NCBI GenBank assembly: GCA_030949325.1
Contig: JAUZSQ010000093.1
Coordinates: 1-64,000, forward strand
Origin: Sulfurovum sp.
GTDB taxonomy: Bacteria; Campylobacterota; Campylobacteria; Campylobacterales; Sulfurovaceae
Length of the DNA stretch: 64,000 bases
Direction of reading: 5' to 3'
A program made the position numbers and the translations under genes. Numbering within the stretch: the first letter of the stretch is position 1; each line of letters opens with the position of its first letter. Below are positions 20,603-31,985 of the stretch, one piece after another. Under the pieces are notes generated by a model. That model made no database searches and was not told where the DNA came from. It was given only the letters and a program-made list of their open reading frames with translations.

Positions 20603-21383
20603 GTGAAATAATTAGTATAGCCAACCAAAAAGGTGGGGTAGGAAAAACAACGACAGCCGTAAACTTAGCAGCTTCTTTAGCTGAAAGAGGCAAGAAAGTA
20701 CTGCTTTTGGATATTGACCCACAGTCCAATGCTACGACGAGCTTAGGCTTTTCTAGGACAGATTATGAATTTAATATTTATCATGTTTTGATAGGGTCTA
20801 AAAAGCTTTCAGAAGTATTACTTTCTACAGATATCAAAAACCTAAAATTGGCACCTTCGAATATTGGTCTAGTAGGCATAGAGAAAGAATTTTACAATCC
20901 CAACAAAAAAAATAGAGAAATGGTATTGAAAGAGAAGCTCAAAGAGTTGAGTCATAAATTTGATTTTATTATTATTGATTCTCCTCCTGCTTTGGGTCCT
21001 ATTACCATTAATGCTTTGAGTGCATCAGATTCGGTAATTATTCCTATTCAGTGTGAATTTTTTGCTTTAGAAGGCTTGGCTCAATTATTGAATACGGTTT
21101 CACTCTTGAAAAAGACGATTAATCCTAAGCTGAAAATCAAGGGTTTTTACCCACGATGTATTCAGGACAGAACAACCTCTCTAAGCAGGTACTAGATGAT
21201 TTGTCTCATCATTTTAAAGACAAGCTTTTTTACAAGAAGAAAACCAAAGAGTGTATTGTGATACCTCGCAATGTCAAAATCGCTGAGAGTCCTAGTTTTG
21301 GAAAGCCTGTGATTACGTATGCGAGTACATCCAAGGGTGCTGTAGCCTATAGAGATTTGGCTACAGTGATTGCAAAAGGATAA
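20599..21383 (+). CDS. parA: Chromosome partitioning ATPase ParA/Soj (frameshift)
   Basis: Deviant Walker A KGGVGKTTTAVNLA at residues 11-24, DIDPQSNATTSLG, and IIIDSPPALG. Partner of ParB in chromosome segregation. The frame changes near 21140-21148: one missing T in a T run turns GFLPTMYSGQ into GFYPRCIQ. Corrected length about 261 residues, normal. Tight operon with birA upstream and parB downstream. Confidence 0.95.
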
Positions 21384-21386
21384 GGT

Positions 21387-22244
21387 ATGGCATTGGGTAA
21401 AGGTTTGGGAGCAATACTCACAGAAGTAGAAGAAGCCTATGAAAAAGATTTGGCTGATATTGATAGTTTTGAACTAGAATCAGAGGGTATTCGCGTAGAG
21501 ATGTTGGCGGTTGATAGCATTAGTCCCAACCCTTTTCAGCCTAGAAAGTTTTTTGATAAACAAGCGCTCAAAGAGTTAGGTGATTCTATTGTACAAAATG
21601 GACTCTTACAACCTATTGTAGTGATTGAAAGAGGAGATGGCTATTTACTTGTAGTGGGTGAGCGTCGTCTTAAAGCCCATAAACTGGTCGGTCTTGATAC
21701 GATTAAAGCTGTCATTGCTGATACGACTATGGACGATTTCAAGTTAAGAGAATTGGCACTACTAGAAAATATCCAAAGAGAAAATCTCAATGCCATAGAG
21801 TTGGCACATGCCTATGCAGAACTCATAGACGTGCATGATATTACCCATGCAGAATTGTCCAAAATCGTGCATAAAAGCCGTTCTCAAATTACCAATACTA
21901 TGCGTTTACTTTCCTTGACACCTTATGCTCAGGAGAAAGTAGTCTCTGGTAAAGTCACCCAAGGACATGCCAAGGTACTTGGAGGACTCGATGAGAAAAA
22001 GCAAAAAGTGATTATCGACTCGATTGTAGGTCAAAAACTTTCTGTGCGTGAAACCGAAAATATCGTCAAAAAATATAAAGAAAATACTCCCAAAACCCTA
22101 GCTTCTAAAAAAGAATTGTCAAAAGAATTGTCAAAAATTTTACCATTTTCTTATACATTAAAAGAGAAAAGTATTGAAATTCATTTCACAGATGATAAAG
22201 ATAGGGACAAATTCCTTACATTCCTCAAAAAAATCAAAAATTAA
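21387..22244 (+). CDS. parB: Chromosome partitioning protein ParB/Spo0J
   Basis: 285 residues. ParB/Srx domain with PNPFQPRKFF and the CTP-binding GERRLKAHK, then the HTH (ITHAELSKIVHKSRSQITNTMRLL), then a lysine-rich linker and C-terminal dimerisation region. Binds parS and loads as a CTP-dependent clamp. Starts three bases after parA. No parS site was recognised in the window. Confidence 0.96.
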   Translation: MALGKGLGAILTEVEEAYEKDLADIDSFELESEGIRVEMLAVDSISPNPFQPRKFFDKQALKELGDSIVQNGLLQPIVVIERGDGYLLVVGERRLKAHKLVGLDTIKAVIADTTMDDFKLRELALLENIQRENLNAIELAHAYAELIDVHDITHAELSKIVHKSRSQITNTMRLLSLTPYAQEKVVSGKVTQGHAKVLGGLDEKKQKVIIDSIVGQKLSVRETENIVKKYKENTPKTLASKKELSKELSKILPFSYTLKEKSIEIHFTDDKDRDKFLTFLKKIKN

Positions 22245-22298
22245 CCGATTTTTTATTTTTTCATGCTATTATTGCACGAAATTACATGAGGAGTTTTA

Positions 22299-22721
22299 AT
22301 GCTTGACATACATTTACCATTGATGTTATTCGTTCTGGTTTTGTTTTTGACTTTACTGGTTCTTTTGAATAATATGCTATTTCAACCATTGGTGAAATTT
22401 ATGGATGACAGAGATGCATCTATAGCAAAAGATTTAGAAGCTGCAAAAAGTTTTGGTGGTAACACAGATGAATTAAATGCAAAAGCAGACGAAGTGATTA
22501 GCCATGCTAAAACTGAAGCTGCGGGGATTAGACAGAAAGCAATTGATGATGAGAAAACATTGGCTGCAAGTAAAGTTGAGACGAAACAAGATGAATTGGA
22601 AGCAGAGTATAATACGTTTATAACAAAATTACACGCTGAAAAAGAGCAACTAAAAAATGCTTTACTTTCTCAAATGCCTCTCTTTAAAGAGAGTCTCAAA
22701 GCTAAATTTAGCACACTATAA
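22299..22721 (+). CDS. atpF': ATP synthase F0 subunit B'
   Basis: 140 residues. One N-terminal membrane span (about 6-27), then a long polar helix, the peripheral stalk. First of the duplicated b-type subunits, as in Campylobacter and Helicobacter. A TATTAT -10 candidate lies at 22267-22272, and GAGGAG precedes the ATG. Opens the F0F1 operon. F0 subunits a and c are not in this window. Confidence 0.92.
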   Translation: MLDIHLPLMLFVLVLFLTLLVLLNNMLFQPLVKFMDDRDASIAKDLEAAKSFGGNTDELNAKADEVISHAKTEAAGIRQKAIDDEKTLAASKVETKQDELEAEYNTFITKLHAEKEQLKNALLSQMPLFKESLKAKFSTL

Positions 22722-22735
22722 GAAGGAAGATACCT

Positions 22736-23281
22736 ATGAAAAGAATTGTACTATTGTCTTTGCTTGTACTCCCTGCCATTGTATTAGCAAGTGGGGGAGA
22801 TGCTGAATCTTCACGTTATTTTGCACAAACAGGTAGAGAGAGCGATTTTTTACCTAGACTCGTGAACTTTACTATTTTTGCTTCCTTGCTGTATTATCTA
22901 CTTGCGAATCCTATCAAAGCATTTTTTGTAGGACGGTCTAAAGATATAGAAGAAAAACTCAATGAGATTGAGCGTAAACTTCAATTGGCTAAGGATGAGA
23001 AAAAAGAAGCACAATCACGTTTTTTGAACTCTGAGAAGAAAGCGAAAGAGATTGTAATAGATGCAAAAGCAGAAGCAAAAATATTGGCTGGAAAGATTAT
23101 CTCAGCAAATAAGCATGAATTACTTGTCATGGTAAAGCATCTTGATGAAAAAATCACTTTAGAAGAGAGACGTTCTGCAAGAGAAGCAATTGATGAAGTC
23201 TTAAGTGAAAATATCACGACAGATGATATTAATCTTGATGTCACAAAAGTCATTGATATCCTCTCTAAGAAGGTGGCATAA
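22736..23281 (+). CDS. atpF: ATP synthase F0 subunit B
   Basis: 181 residues. N-terminal signal-like hydrophobic segment, a second hydrophobic stretch (about residues 40-60; FTIFASLLYYLLANPIKAFF), then a long charged helix forming the peripheral stalk. AAGGAAG precedes the ATG. The stop abuts the atpH start. Confidence 0.94.
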   Translation: MKRIVLLSLLVLPAIVLASGGDAESSRYFAQTGRESDFLPRLVNFTIFASLLYYLLANPIKAFFVGRSKDIEEKLNEIERKLQLAKDEKKEAQSRFLNSEKKAKEIVIDAKAEAKILAGKIISANKHELLVMVKHLDEKITLEERRSAREAIDEVLSENITTDDINLDVTKVIDILSKKVA

Positions 23282-23809
23282 ATGGAAGAGTTAATTGCAA
23301 AAAGATATGCCAGTGCCTTATCTTCTGTCTCTAAAGACTTACCTGCTATTTTGGAAGTACTCAATGTACTAAGCGAAGCGTTAAGTCACAAAGAAGTTAT
23401 CTTAGCACTCACTTCACCTATTATTAGCAATGAGAAGAAGACAGAAATGATTCTTGCTACATTGGGTGAAGATACAGATACTATATTGACAAACTTTATT
23501 AAAATACTCGGTGAAAATCGTAGATTAGATTTAATCCCTGCGATTACGAAAGTACTAAATTCAGACCAACAATGTGTTAAAAATGAGTATGAAGGTGTAT
23601 TAAGAAGTGCATCAACATTAGATGCCTCGGCACTAACAAACTTAGAAGAAACACTTCACAGATATACAGGTTCAATGATTAAATTAACGCAAGAGAAAAG
23701 TGACCTTGATGGGTTGCGTGTTTCTGTTGATGATTTAGGAATAGAGGTAAACTTCTCTAAGCAGAGAGTTAAAGAACAACTCATCGATTTTATTAAAAAA
23801 TCTTTGTAG
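23282..23809 (+). CDS. atpH: ATP synthase F1 subunit delta
   Basis: 175 residues. Starts MEELIAKRYASAL, typical of delta/OSCP, and ends with the DDLGIEVNFSKQRVKEQLIDFI helix. Connects F1 to the b/b' stalk. Immediately follows atpF. Confidence 0.95.
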   Translation: MEELIAKRYASALSSVSKDLPAILEVLNVLSEALSHKEVILALTSPIISNEKKTEMILATLGEDTDTILTNFIKILGENRRLDLIPAITKVLNSDQQCVKNEYEGVLRSASTLDASALTNLEETLHRYTGSMIKLTQEKSDLDGLRVSVDDLGIEVNFSKQRVKEQLIDFIKKSL

Positions 23810-23833
23810 TTATCTAACAGTAAAGGAGTATCA

Positions 23834-25349
23834 GTGGCAGTTAAGTTACAAGCAGATGAGATAAGTTCAATCATCAAAGAGAGAATAGAGAACTTTGATA
23901 TTGATGTTGACATCAATGAGATAGGAAAAGTAGTAGGTATCGCAGACGGTATTACAACAGTATATGGTCTAAACAATGTGATGGCTGGTGAAGTTGTAGA
24001 GTTTGACAATGGTGCTAAAGGACTTGTACTAAATCTTGAAGAATCAAACGTTGGTGTGGTTATTCTAGGTTCAAGTGCAGGTATTAGAGAAGGTATGATT
24101 GTTAAAAGAGCAGGAGAACTTCTTAAGACACCCGTAGGTGACAGCATGATAGGTAGAGTGGTAAATCCACTTGGTGAAGCTATCGATGGTAAGGGGGCTA
24201 TTGAAGTATCTGAGTATAGATTCGTCGAAGAAAAAGCACCTGGTATCATGGCTAGAAAATCTGTTCATGAACCTCTTCAAACAGGTATCAAAGCGATTGA
24301 TGCACTCGTACCAGTGGGACGTGGGCAAAGAGAGCTTATTATTGGTGACAGACAAACAGGTAAAACGACTTTAGCGATTGATACGATTATCAACCAAAAA
24401 GGTCAAGATGTTGTTTGTATTTATGTAGCTATTGGTCAAAAACAATCCACTGTAGCAGCATTGGTCAAAAAATTAGAAGAACATGGAGCGATGGATTATA
24501 CTATCATTGTTACAGCAGGTGCTTCTGATTCTTCAGCATTACAATTTTTGGCTCCTTATGCAGGTGTGACTATGGCTGAGTACTTTAGAGACAATGGCAG
24601 ACATGCAGTTATCTTTTATGATGACCTATCTAAACATGCCGTAGCCTACAGAGAAATGTCATTGATTCTTCGTCGTCCTCCAGGTCGTGAAGCGTATCCA
24701 GGAGATGTATTTTATCTTCATTCAAGATTGCTTGAACGTGCTGCGAAACTTTCGGATGAATTGGGTGGTGGTTCTATTACGGCTTTCCCAATCATTGAAA
24801 CACAAGCAGGTGATGTAGCAGCGTATATTCCTACCAATGTTATTTCTATTACTGATGGTCAAATCTTTCTAGAGACTGATTTATTCAACTCAGGTATTAG
24901 ACCAGCGATTAACGTAGGACTTTCTGTTTCTCGTGTGGGTGGAGCTGCTCAAATTAAAGCCACTAAGCAAGTTGCTGGTACACTCAGACTTGACTTGGCT
25001 TCATTTAGAGAGCTTCAAGCCTTTGCACAATTTGCTTCTGACCTTGATGAATACACAAGAGGTCAACTAGAGCGTGGTCAAAGAATGGTGGAGGTACTGA
25101 AGCAAAGGACCTTATGCTCCTGTGCCTATTGAAAAACAAGTGGTTATTATTTTTGCTGGTGCACAAGGATTACTTGATGATATTGCTGTCTCTTCTGTTA
25201 CCAAGTTTGAAGCTGAGCTTATGCCTTTTATGGAAGCAAAGTTTGCCAATATTCTTGATGCAATTAGAAATGAGAAAAAAATCTCTGATGATACAGATGC
25301 AGAGTTAAGAAAAGCTATCGAAGACTTCAAAGCTTCATTTGCTGAGTAA
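23834..25349 (+). CDS. atpA: ATP synthase F1 subunit alpha (frameshift)
   Basis: Non-catalytic nucleotide-binding subunit. GTG start after AAAGGAG. P-loop [11 protein letters not shown] near residue 170, and [24 protein letters not shown]. The frame changes near 25105, where CAAAGGACC should be CAAGGACC; reading resumes [21 protein letters not shown] to the TAA at 25347-25349. Corrected length about 505 residues. Confidence 0.97.
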
Positions 25350-25361
25350 GAAAGGCTTCAT

Positions 25362-26249
25362 ATGGCTAATTTAAAAGAGATAAAGCGTAAGATAGGGTCT
25401 GTTAAGAATACGCAGAAGACTACAAACGCTATGAAGCTTGTATCTTCTGCTAAATTGAAAAGAACAGAAGAACTGGCTAAGCGTTCAAGAGTGTATGCAA
25501 GTAAACTGACTGAACTTATAGAAGAGATTGCTCAAAAAATGAAGCAATCTAACGCAGATGGTATCAATAATATTTACTTTAAGGAAATTGAAAATCCTAC
25601 AAAAGTAGATATTATCTTTATTACTGCAGACAAAGGTCTTTGTGGTGGGTTTAACTCTCAAACTCTCAAAAGTACCAAAAACCTTATTGCCCAATATCAG
25701 GCAAAAGGGGTTAAGGTACGTCTGAGAGCTGTAGGAAGAAAAGGTATTGATTTCTTTAAGTTTAATGGTATTGAACTCAATGATGAAGTCATTGGTCTTT
25801 CTGCCTCACCTGACTTTAAGAAAGCTTCGGAGTTTATCTCTGGAGTAGCTGAATCCTATGTCAATGGTGATACAGATAAAATTATTTTGATACATAATGG
25901 TTATGTAAATATGATTACTCAAGAAGTAAGAGAAGATCAGATTTTACCAGTAGATACATCCAAATTAACTCTGAATACTGTCACAACTTCAGAACTTGAA
26001 GTAGAACCAGATGATGACGATACACTTTTAGATGCATTGGTGAAGCGTTATATTGAATATACAATGTATTATTCACTCATTGATTCACTCGCAGCAGAAC
26101 ACTCTGCGCGTATGCTAGCAATGGACGCAGCGACGAAGAATGCAAAAGAAATGGTTAAAGAGTTACAAGTGAAATACAACAAAGCAAGACAAGAATCGAT
26201 TACGACTGAACTCATTGAGATTATCAGTGGTATGGAATCTTTGAAATAA
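25362..26249 (+). CDS. atpG: ATP synthase F1 subunit gamma
   Basis: 295 residues, intact. N-terminal MANLKEIKRKIGSVKNTQKTTNAMK and C-terminal KYNKARQESITTELIEIISG helices form the rotor shaft; DKGLCGGFN is the usual internal motif. Twelve bases after atpA. Confidence 0.97.
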   Translation: MANLKEIKRKIGSVKNTQKTTNAMKLVSSAKLKRTEELAKRSRVYASKLTELIEEIAQKMKQSNADGINNIYFKEIENPTKVDIIFITADKGLCGGFNSQTLKSTKNLIAQYQAKGVKVRLRAVGRKGIDFFKFNGIELNDEVIGLSASPDFKKASEFISGVAESYVNGDTDKIILIHNGYVNMITQEVREDQILPVDTSKLTLNTVTTSELEVEPDDDDTLLDALVKRYIEYTMYYSLIDSLAAEHSARMLAMDAATKNAKEMVKELQVKYNKARQESITTELIEIISGMESLK

Positions 26250-27664
<1,415 letters not shown>

Positions 27665-27685
27665 TTCACTCTTTAAAGGATAATT

Positions 27686-28073
27686 ATGGAACTTTTAAAG
27701 CTAGAAATTATCACACCTAATGGTGTGATATTTGATGGTAAAGGTACAACAAGTAAATTTACCAGGTTCTGAAGGTGAGTTTGGTGTTTTAGCTGGACAT
27801 GCATCACTGGTATCTCTATTGGATACAGGTGTCATACTCATCGAAAAAGAAGATAAAAGTGAAATTGCTGTAGCGATTAATTCAGGTTATGTTAAAGTAG
27901 AAGAAGCAAAAACCACTTGTATCGTAGATGGAGCTGTAGCCCTTTCTTCGGACGATAGTGAGCTTTCACAAGCACTTGAAGAAGCCAAAGCGTTACTCAA
28001 AAGTACAGAAGCTTCTAGTGCTGCTATTGCAGCAGCGGTAAGTAAAGTAGAACATATCGGAAAGTCTATTTAG
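27686..28073 (+). CDS. atpC: ATP synthase F1 subunit epsilon (frameshift)
   Basis: ATG after AAAGGATAATT. Begins MELLKLEIITPNGVIFDG; one extra G near 27741 shifts the frame, and VQQVNLPGSEGEFGVLAGHASLVSLL continues in the next frame. Corrected length about 129 residues. Last gene of the F1 operon; the tolQ-like gene starts 14 bases on. Confidence 0.94.
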
Positions 28074-28086
28074 TTTGGGTTCCTTT

Positions 28087-28651
28087 ATGACATATTTCTT
28101 TGAAAGTAGTGCAATCTCTATGCTTGTACTGCTTTCTCTGTCTTTTTATTTTATTGCTGTATTTTGGATTTTCTTAGATAGATATTATATCTTGAATTCT
28201 CGTATTTCAGTCGAAGCGAACTCACTCAAAGCACTGTATACAGGTCAGTCAAAATCAGTCTCCCCTTATTCACTTATTTTTACTTATCTGTCTCGTGTAC
28301 ATACACCCAATAAAGCCATACTCGAAGCAGCTTCTTCTGATGCGATTCGAGTCTCCACCAAAGGGTTTAACATGGCTGTCTATTATTGCTTCGACTTCAC
28401 CTTTTATTGGCTTATTTGGTACTGTGATTGGGATTCTTGATACTTTTTCCAAATTGGGAGAGCAATCAAGTGCTTCACTTTCAGTGGTAGCCCCTGCTAT
28501 TTCTGAAGCATTAATCGCTACAGCCGCAGGTATTGCCGTGGCTATTTTTGCGTATACTTTTCATCTGATTCTCAAACGCAAAGCCTATGAGCTTTCTTCT
28601 TTACTTTCGTCTCAATCTGAGGTTATATTATCTCAATTACCTAAGGAATAA
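28087..28651 (+). CDS. tolQ: TolQ/ExbB-type proton channel protein (frameshift)
   Basis: MotA/TolQ/ExbB family inner-membrane protein using proton motive force. First span near residues 10-35, then cytoplasmic loop, then SIIASTSPFIGLFGTVIGILD and ISEALIATAAGIAVAIFAY, the two conserved pore helices. One extra G near 28370 breaks the frame. ATG 28087 is preferred over a TTG at 28075. Forms a set with tolR and a TolA-like gene, in the same place as in Campylobacter; ExbB is the alternative name. Confidence 0.88.
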
Positions 28652-29040
28652 TGATGTTTAACTGGGATGATAGTCCAGACTTAAATATTACGCCTTTAGT
28701 GGATGTCATGCTCGTTTTGATGGCGATTCTGATGGTCACTGCCCCAACGATTACCTTTCAAGAACAAATTACTCTGCCACAAGGCTCTAAAAGTGTGCAA
28801 GTAGAAAAGCCCAAGACACTCACCATTCGTATAGACAAAGACAAAAAGATTTATATTAATAACGATACTTATGGGCTAGATACCTTTGCCGATGATTTTA
28901 TCAATATGTCGGTAAAGTTTGACAAAACATCTGAAGTGTATATTCGTGCCGATGAAAATCTTCAATATAAAACCGTGATATATATATTGAAGAGTATCAA
29001 ATCAGCACATTTTGAGAATGTATCCTTACTTACCCTTTAG
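28651..29040 (+). CDS. tolR: TolR/ExbD biopolymer transport protein
   Basis: 129 residues. N-terminal DSPDLNITPLVDVMLVLMAILMVTAP, with the conserved membrane Asp, then a periplasmic domain. Overlaps the tolQ stop by one base. Couples proton flow through TolQ to the TolA-like protein. Confidence 0.9.
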   Translation: MMFNWDDSPDLNITPLVDVMLVLMAILMVTAPTITFQEQITLPQGSKSVQVEKPKTLTIRIDKDKKIYINNDTYGLDTFADDFINMSVKFDKTSEVYIRADENLQYKTVIYILKSIKSAHFENVSLLTL

Positions 29041-29048
29041 GAGAGTTT

Positions 29049-29790
29049 ATGCAAATTACAGAAGAATTTTTGGCTTTAGGTTTAGAGGATGGGGTATTAA
29101 ATAAAACCCAATTGTCACTTTTGGAAAAAGGCAAAGAGCTCTCCACAGGAGATATCAATCTATTTCTTTTACTCAAAGGGAAATTCACCCTAAGCGTACA
29201 AAAACAAATTGTCAAAAACTATCAAAGTGTAGCAAACTTTCATAAAGTCAAAAAAACACCCAAAGTATCAGAAAAACTACAAAACTTCTAACAATACGAT
29301 ACTCACTATTTATTGCGATGGTGCTTGTCAAGGTAATCCTGGTAGGGCAGGGAGTGGATTGGCTTTGTATGAGGGTAATGAAAACCCCGTACTTTGGTAT
29401 GGGGCTTATACCAAAGACGGCACAAACAATACAGCAGAACTTCATGCACTCTATCAAGCATTGCATTTTGCCAAAGAGCAGAAAGAAGCACTGATATATT
29501 CTGATTCTAAATATAGTATTGATTGTATCACGGTATGGGCGTATGGGTGGAAGCGTAATGGATGGAAGAAAAAAGGTGGAGAGATTAAAAACCTAGCCTT
29601 AATACAGAGCATCCATAGCTTGTATGATACACTCAAAAACAAGGTCAAGATTAAGCATGTCAAAGGGCATTCTGGGGTAGAAGGCAATGAATTGGCTGAC
29701 CGTATGGCAGTACATGCGATTGCTCAAAAAGCTTTGGAATATGAAGTCTATAGCTATGACAATATTACCAGTATTTTGGCGAAGATATAG
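29049..29790 (+). CDS. rnhA: RNase HI-family protein with N-terminal extension (frameshift)
   Basis: RNase H degrades RNA in RNA-DNA hybrids. The C-terminal domain has IYCDGACQGNPGRAG (first Asp), NNTAELHAL (Glu), SDSKYSID (Asp) and HVKGHSGVEGNELADRMA (His, Asp). It has no ATG of its own: its open frame only reaches back to a TAG at 29230. The upstream ORF from ATG 29049 encodes 80 residues (LALGLEDGVLNKTQLSLLEKGK) and ends 24 bases before the RNase H core, in the adjacent frame. I infer one protein of about 245 residues with a single-base frameshift near 29265-29291; two separate genes are the alternative. Confidence 0.75.
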
Positions 29791-29795
29791 TCCGT

Positions 29796-30608
29796 ATGTG
29801 GAATCCTTTTGTTGTTTTTAGTACTATGAAATCCTCGACTTTAGTCGCAGGTATTTTTTCTGTAGGTATTTATATATCCGTTTTACTTTTGCTAGTGCTT
29901 TATATTGATAGTACCCAAACCCAAAAGCCTGTACACTTTGTCAAGAAAAATGAAGATGCCATACGTATTAGTATGGCATCAGTAGAAGTTACGCCAAAAG
30001 AGATAATACCAGTGACTAAACCCACAAAAAAAGAAGAACCTCAAAGAAAGGATAGGGCAAAAAAAGAGAAAGACACAGACAAAAAAGTACTCAAAGAAAA
30101 AATCGTCAAAAAAGTAAAACCCAAGAAGCCCAAAACCCCTCCCAAAAAAGTGATACCCAAGAAAATCAATAAACCTAAAGACCTTTTTGCCTCTGTATCT
30201 ACACCCAAAAAGCCAAAAAACAAACCCAAAAAAGCACTGGAAAAGATAAAGCCCAAAAAAGTACCCCCTAAAGTAGCTAAAGCTAGTGCGAGTGATATCG
30301 TATCTGATAGTTTCAAGCAACAAAAAACGAGTGACAAGGGAAAAGTAAATGCCTATGGTGCTTTAGTAGAAAGTAAATTATATGAATGGTCAGGAGAAGC
30401 TGAATTTGCTGGTGAACATGCAGTGATAAGATTAAAAATTCAACGTAATGGTAAGTTTAGCTTTAAAATACTAAGAAGTTCTTCCAATGTAAACTTTAAA
30501 GATAGCCTCAAAGCTTATCTTACACAGTTACAAAGGATAGGCTTTACTAGGCATGATAACTCAAAAGGCTATTATGAGTTTGACGTTGAGTTTGAAGCCA
30601 AAGAGTAG
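29796..30608 (+). CDS. TolA/TonB-like energy transducer
   Basis: 270 residues. One membrane span (about 16-37), then a long Lys/Pro-rich periplasm-spanning linker (about 65-165, many KPKK units), then a globular C-terminal domain (VRLKIQRNGKFSFKILRSSSNVNFKDSLKAYL is TonB_C/TolA_C-like). It follows tolQ and tolR as expected for the Tol system; tolB and pal are not in the window. TolA versus TonB cannot be settled by eye. Confidence 0.82.
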   Translation: MWNPFVVFSTMKSSTLVAGIFSVGIYISVLLLLVLYIDSTQTQKPVHFVKKNEDAIRISMASVEVTPKEIIPVTKPTKKEEPQRKDRAKKEKDTDKKVLKEKIVKKVKPKKPKTPPKKVIPKKINKPKDLFASVSTPKKPKNKPKKALEKIKPKKVPPKVAKASASDIVSDSFKQQKTSDKGKVNAYGALVESKLYEWSGEAEFAGEHAVIRLKIQRNGKFSFKILRSSSNVNFKDSLKAYLTQLQRIGFTRHDNSKGYYEFDVEFEAKE

Positions 30609-30613
30609 ATACG

Positions 30614-31945
30614 CTAAAAAACAATAATATTTTTGAGCGTATTAATGAGTTTACTGCCTTCTCGAATATCAGAACGTTCTTTGCCTGGTTCGGTGGTGGT
30701 GATGATGGTACGACCCGTAACAAGCTTAGTACGGTCTTTTTTGCGTATGCCCCAGTAGGTATGCATGATGACGGGTTCACCTTTGTATTGTCCCATATAG
30801 AGTACGATATGTCCTGGTACATGTAACAAAGAACGAAAAGGTTCGGCATCTCTGATGATTTTGGCTTTCTTTTTGGCTTTGGAGAGACCTTTGATATAGA
30901 TTCTTTTACCATCAAGTGCTTGTTTGGAAGAATTACGACGCAAGAAAATACCAAAAGGACCCAAGAAATCTCTGGTAGTTGCAGAACAATCTCGACATTC
31001 ATAGCTTCCCCCCCAACCATAAGGCTCATCGTAAAACTCTTTGGCTATCATGGCTACATTTTTGGCTGTAAAGGCAAGAGGTTTTTTGGCAATGAGGGTA
31101 CTTTTGGTAGGCAGTATGATTTCTATACTTGCATGACCTTTTTTGTCACGTCCTGCGACGATGAGGCGTTTAGTTTTTTTATCTATAGGAAATATTGCAC
31201 CTAATTTGACCAAAGAAACCTTTTTGTTCTCTTGATAGAGTCGAAGATTGTCTTTAATCACCACAGCATAGTTTCCATTTTTGAATGTCTTGATAAATGT
31301 GCTATCAACGAGTGCCAAATCTGCCATTTTTATCCATCCAAAAGCGTAAGAAGCTTGTACAAATGCCCAGCGTTTGTCTTTGGAGAAATGTGAAATATGC
31401 AAAGGAATATTGATATGCAAGGCTGAGTTTTGGTTATAATCAAAAGGAAAGCCTTCACCTGTTCTTTTGGGGTTTCTATAAAATGCTGTAGAAGTAGGCA
31501 GTGCTTTGACATTGGTACGGCGTATAGTGATGGCTTTGTACTTCTTGGTATCTACGGCTTTATAGTTGGCATTGTCAATCCAACGGTTATACACAGAAGA
31601 AGGAATCACTGAGCCTTTTGCCTTATAGATAGGTTTTCTAGTGACAAAACGTATTTCCCATCCGAAGTCTTTTTTGGGAATAGTGATTTTCTTGATAGAC
31701 CAAGGGGTAAAATACTTTTTGTTATACTCTTTATCTAATTTGGCTTGTTTGGTCTTGGAAAACGGCTTAATTTGATTGGCATAATAGGCAGGGTCTTGAG
31801 GGATATTTTTCATATCAGCCACTTTAGCTTTGGGCATACGGTCTATTATACTTTTGCTACGAGAGCCTTCTTTGAGAGTATAAGAGGCTTCCATAGTAGT
31901 CCACAAGAGGATAAGCAAGAGTAAGGGTCGTGTCATTTTGTGCAT
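30614..31945 (-). CDS. SH3-domain NlpC/P60 cell-wall hydrolase
   Basis: 443 residues with a signal peptide (about 1-20). N-terminal stabilising region and two SH3-like modules (about 60-290; YNRWIDNANYKAV, WAFVQASYAFGWIKMADLAL), then an NlpC/P60 domain with AKEFYDEPYGWGGSYECRDCSATTRDF (catalytic Cys), GHIVLYMG (His) and IMHTYWGI. This matches the three-part NlpC_P60_N/SH3/NLPC_P60 architecture. Probably cleaves within peptide stems in the periplasm. Converges on the TolA-like gene with five bases between stops. Confidence 0.87.
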   Translation of the reverse strand: MHKMTRPLLLLILLWTTMEASYTLKEGSRSKSIIDRMPKAKVADMKNIPQDPAYYANQIKPFSKTKQAKLDKEYNKKYFTPWSIKKITIPKKDFGWEIRFVTRKPIYKAKGSVIPSSVYNRWIDNANYKAVDTKKYKAITIRRTNVKALPTSTAFYRNPKRTGEGFPFDYNQNSALHINIPLHISHFSKDKRWAFVQASYAFGWIKMADLALVDSTFIKTFKNGNYAVVIKDNLRLYQENKKVSLVKLGAIFPIDKKTKRLIVAGRDKKGHASIEIILPTKSTLIAKKPLAFTAKNVAMIAKEFYDEPYGWGGSYECRDCSATTRDFLGPFGIFLRRNSSKQALDGKRIYIKGLSKAKKKAKIIRDAEPFRSLLHVPGHIVLYMGQYKGEPVIMHTYWGIRKKDRTKLVTGRTIITTTEPGKERSDIREGSKLINTLKNIIVF

Positions 31946-31985
31946 AGATTCATCTTTAGTTAATTTAGATGAATGATAGGCTATT

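Noticed and set aside
20599-22244. Replication origin near parA-parB
   Set aside because: No dnaA gene, DnaA-box cluster or parS-like palindrome was seen; in Campylobacterota the parAB-atp block is not itself evidence of oriC.
30609-30642. ATACGCT/AGCGTAT hairpin between the TolA-like and NlpC/P60 genes
   Set aside because: Arms pair well, but the stem lies inside the NlpC/P60 coding end and has no T tract after it; kept only as a possible two-way terminator.
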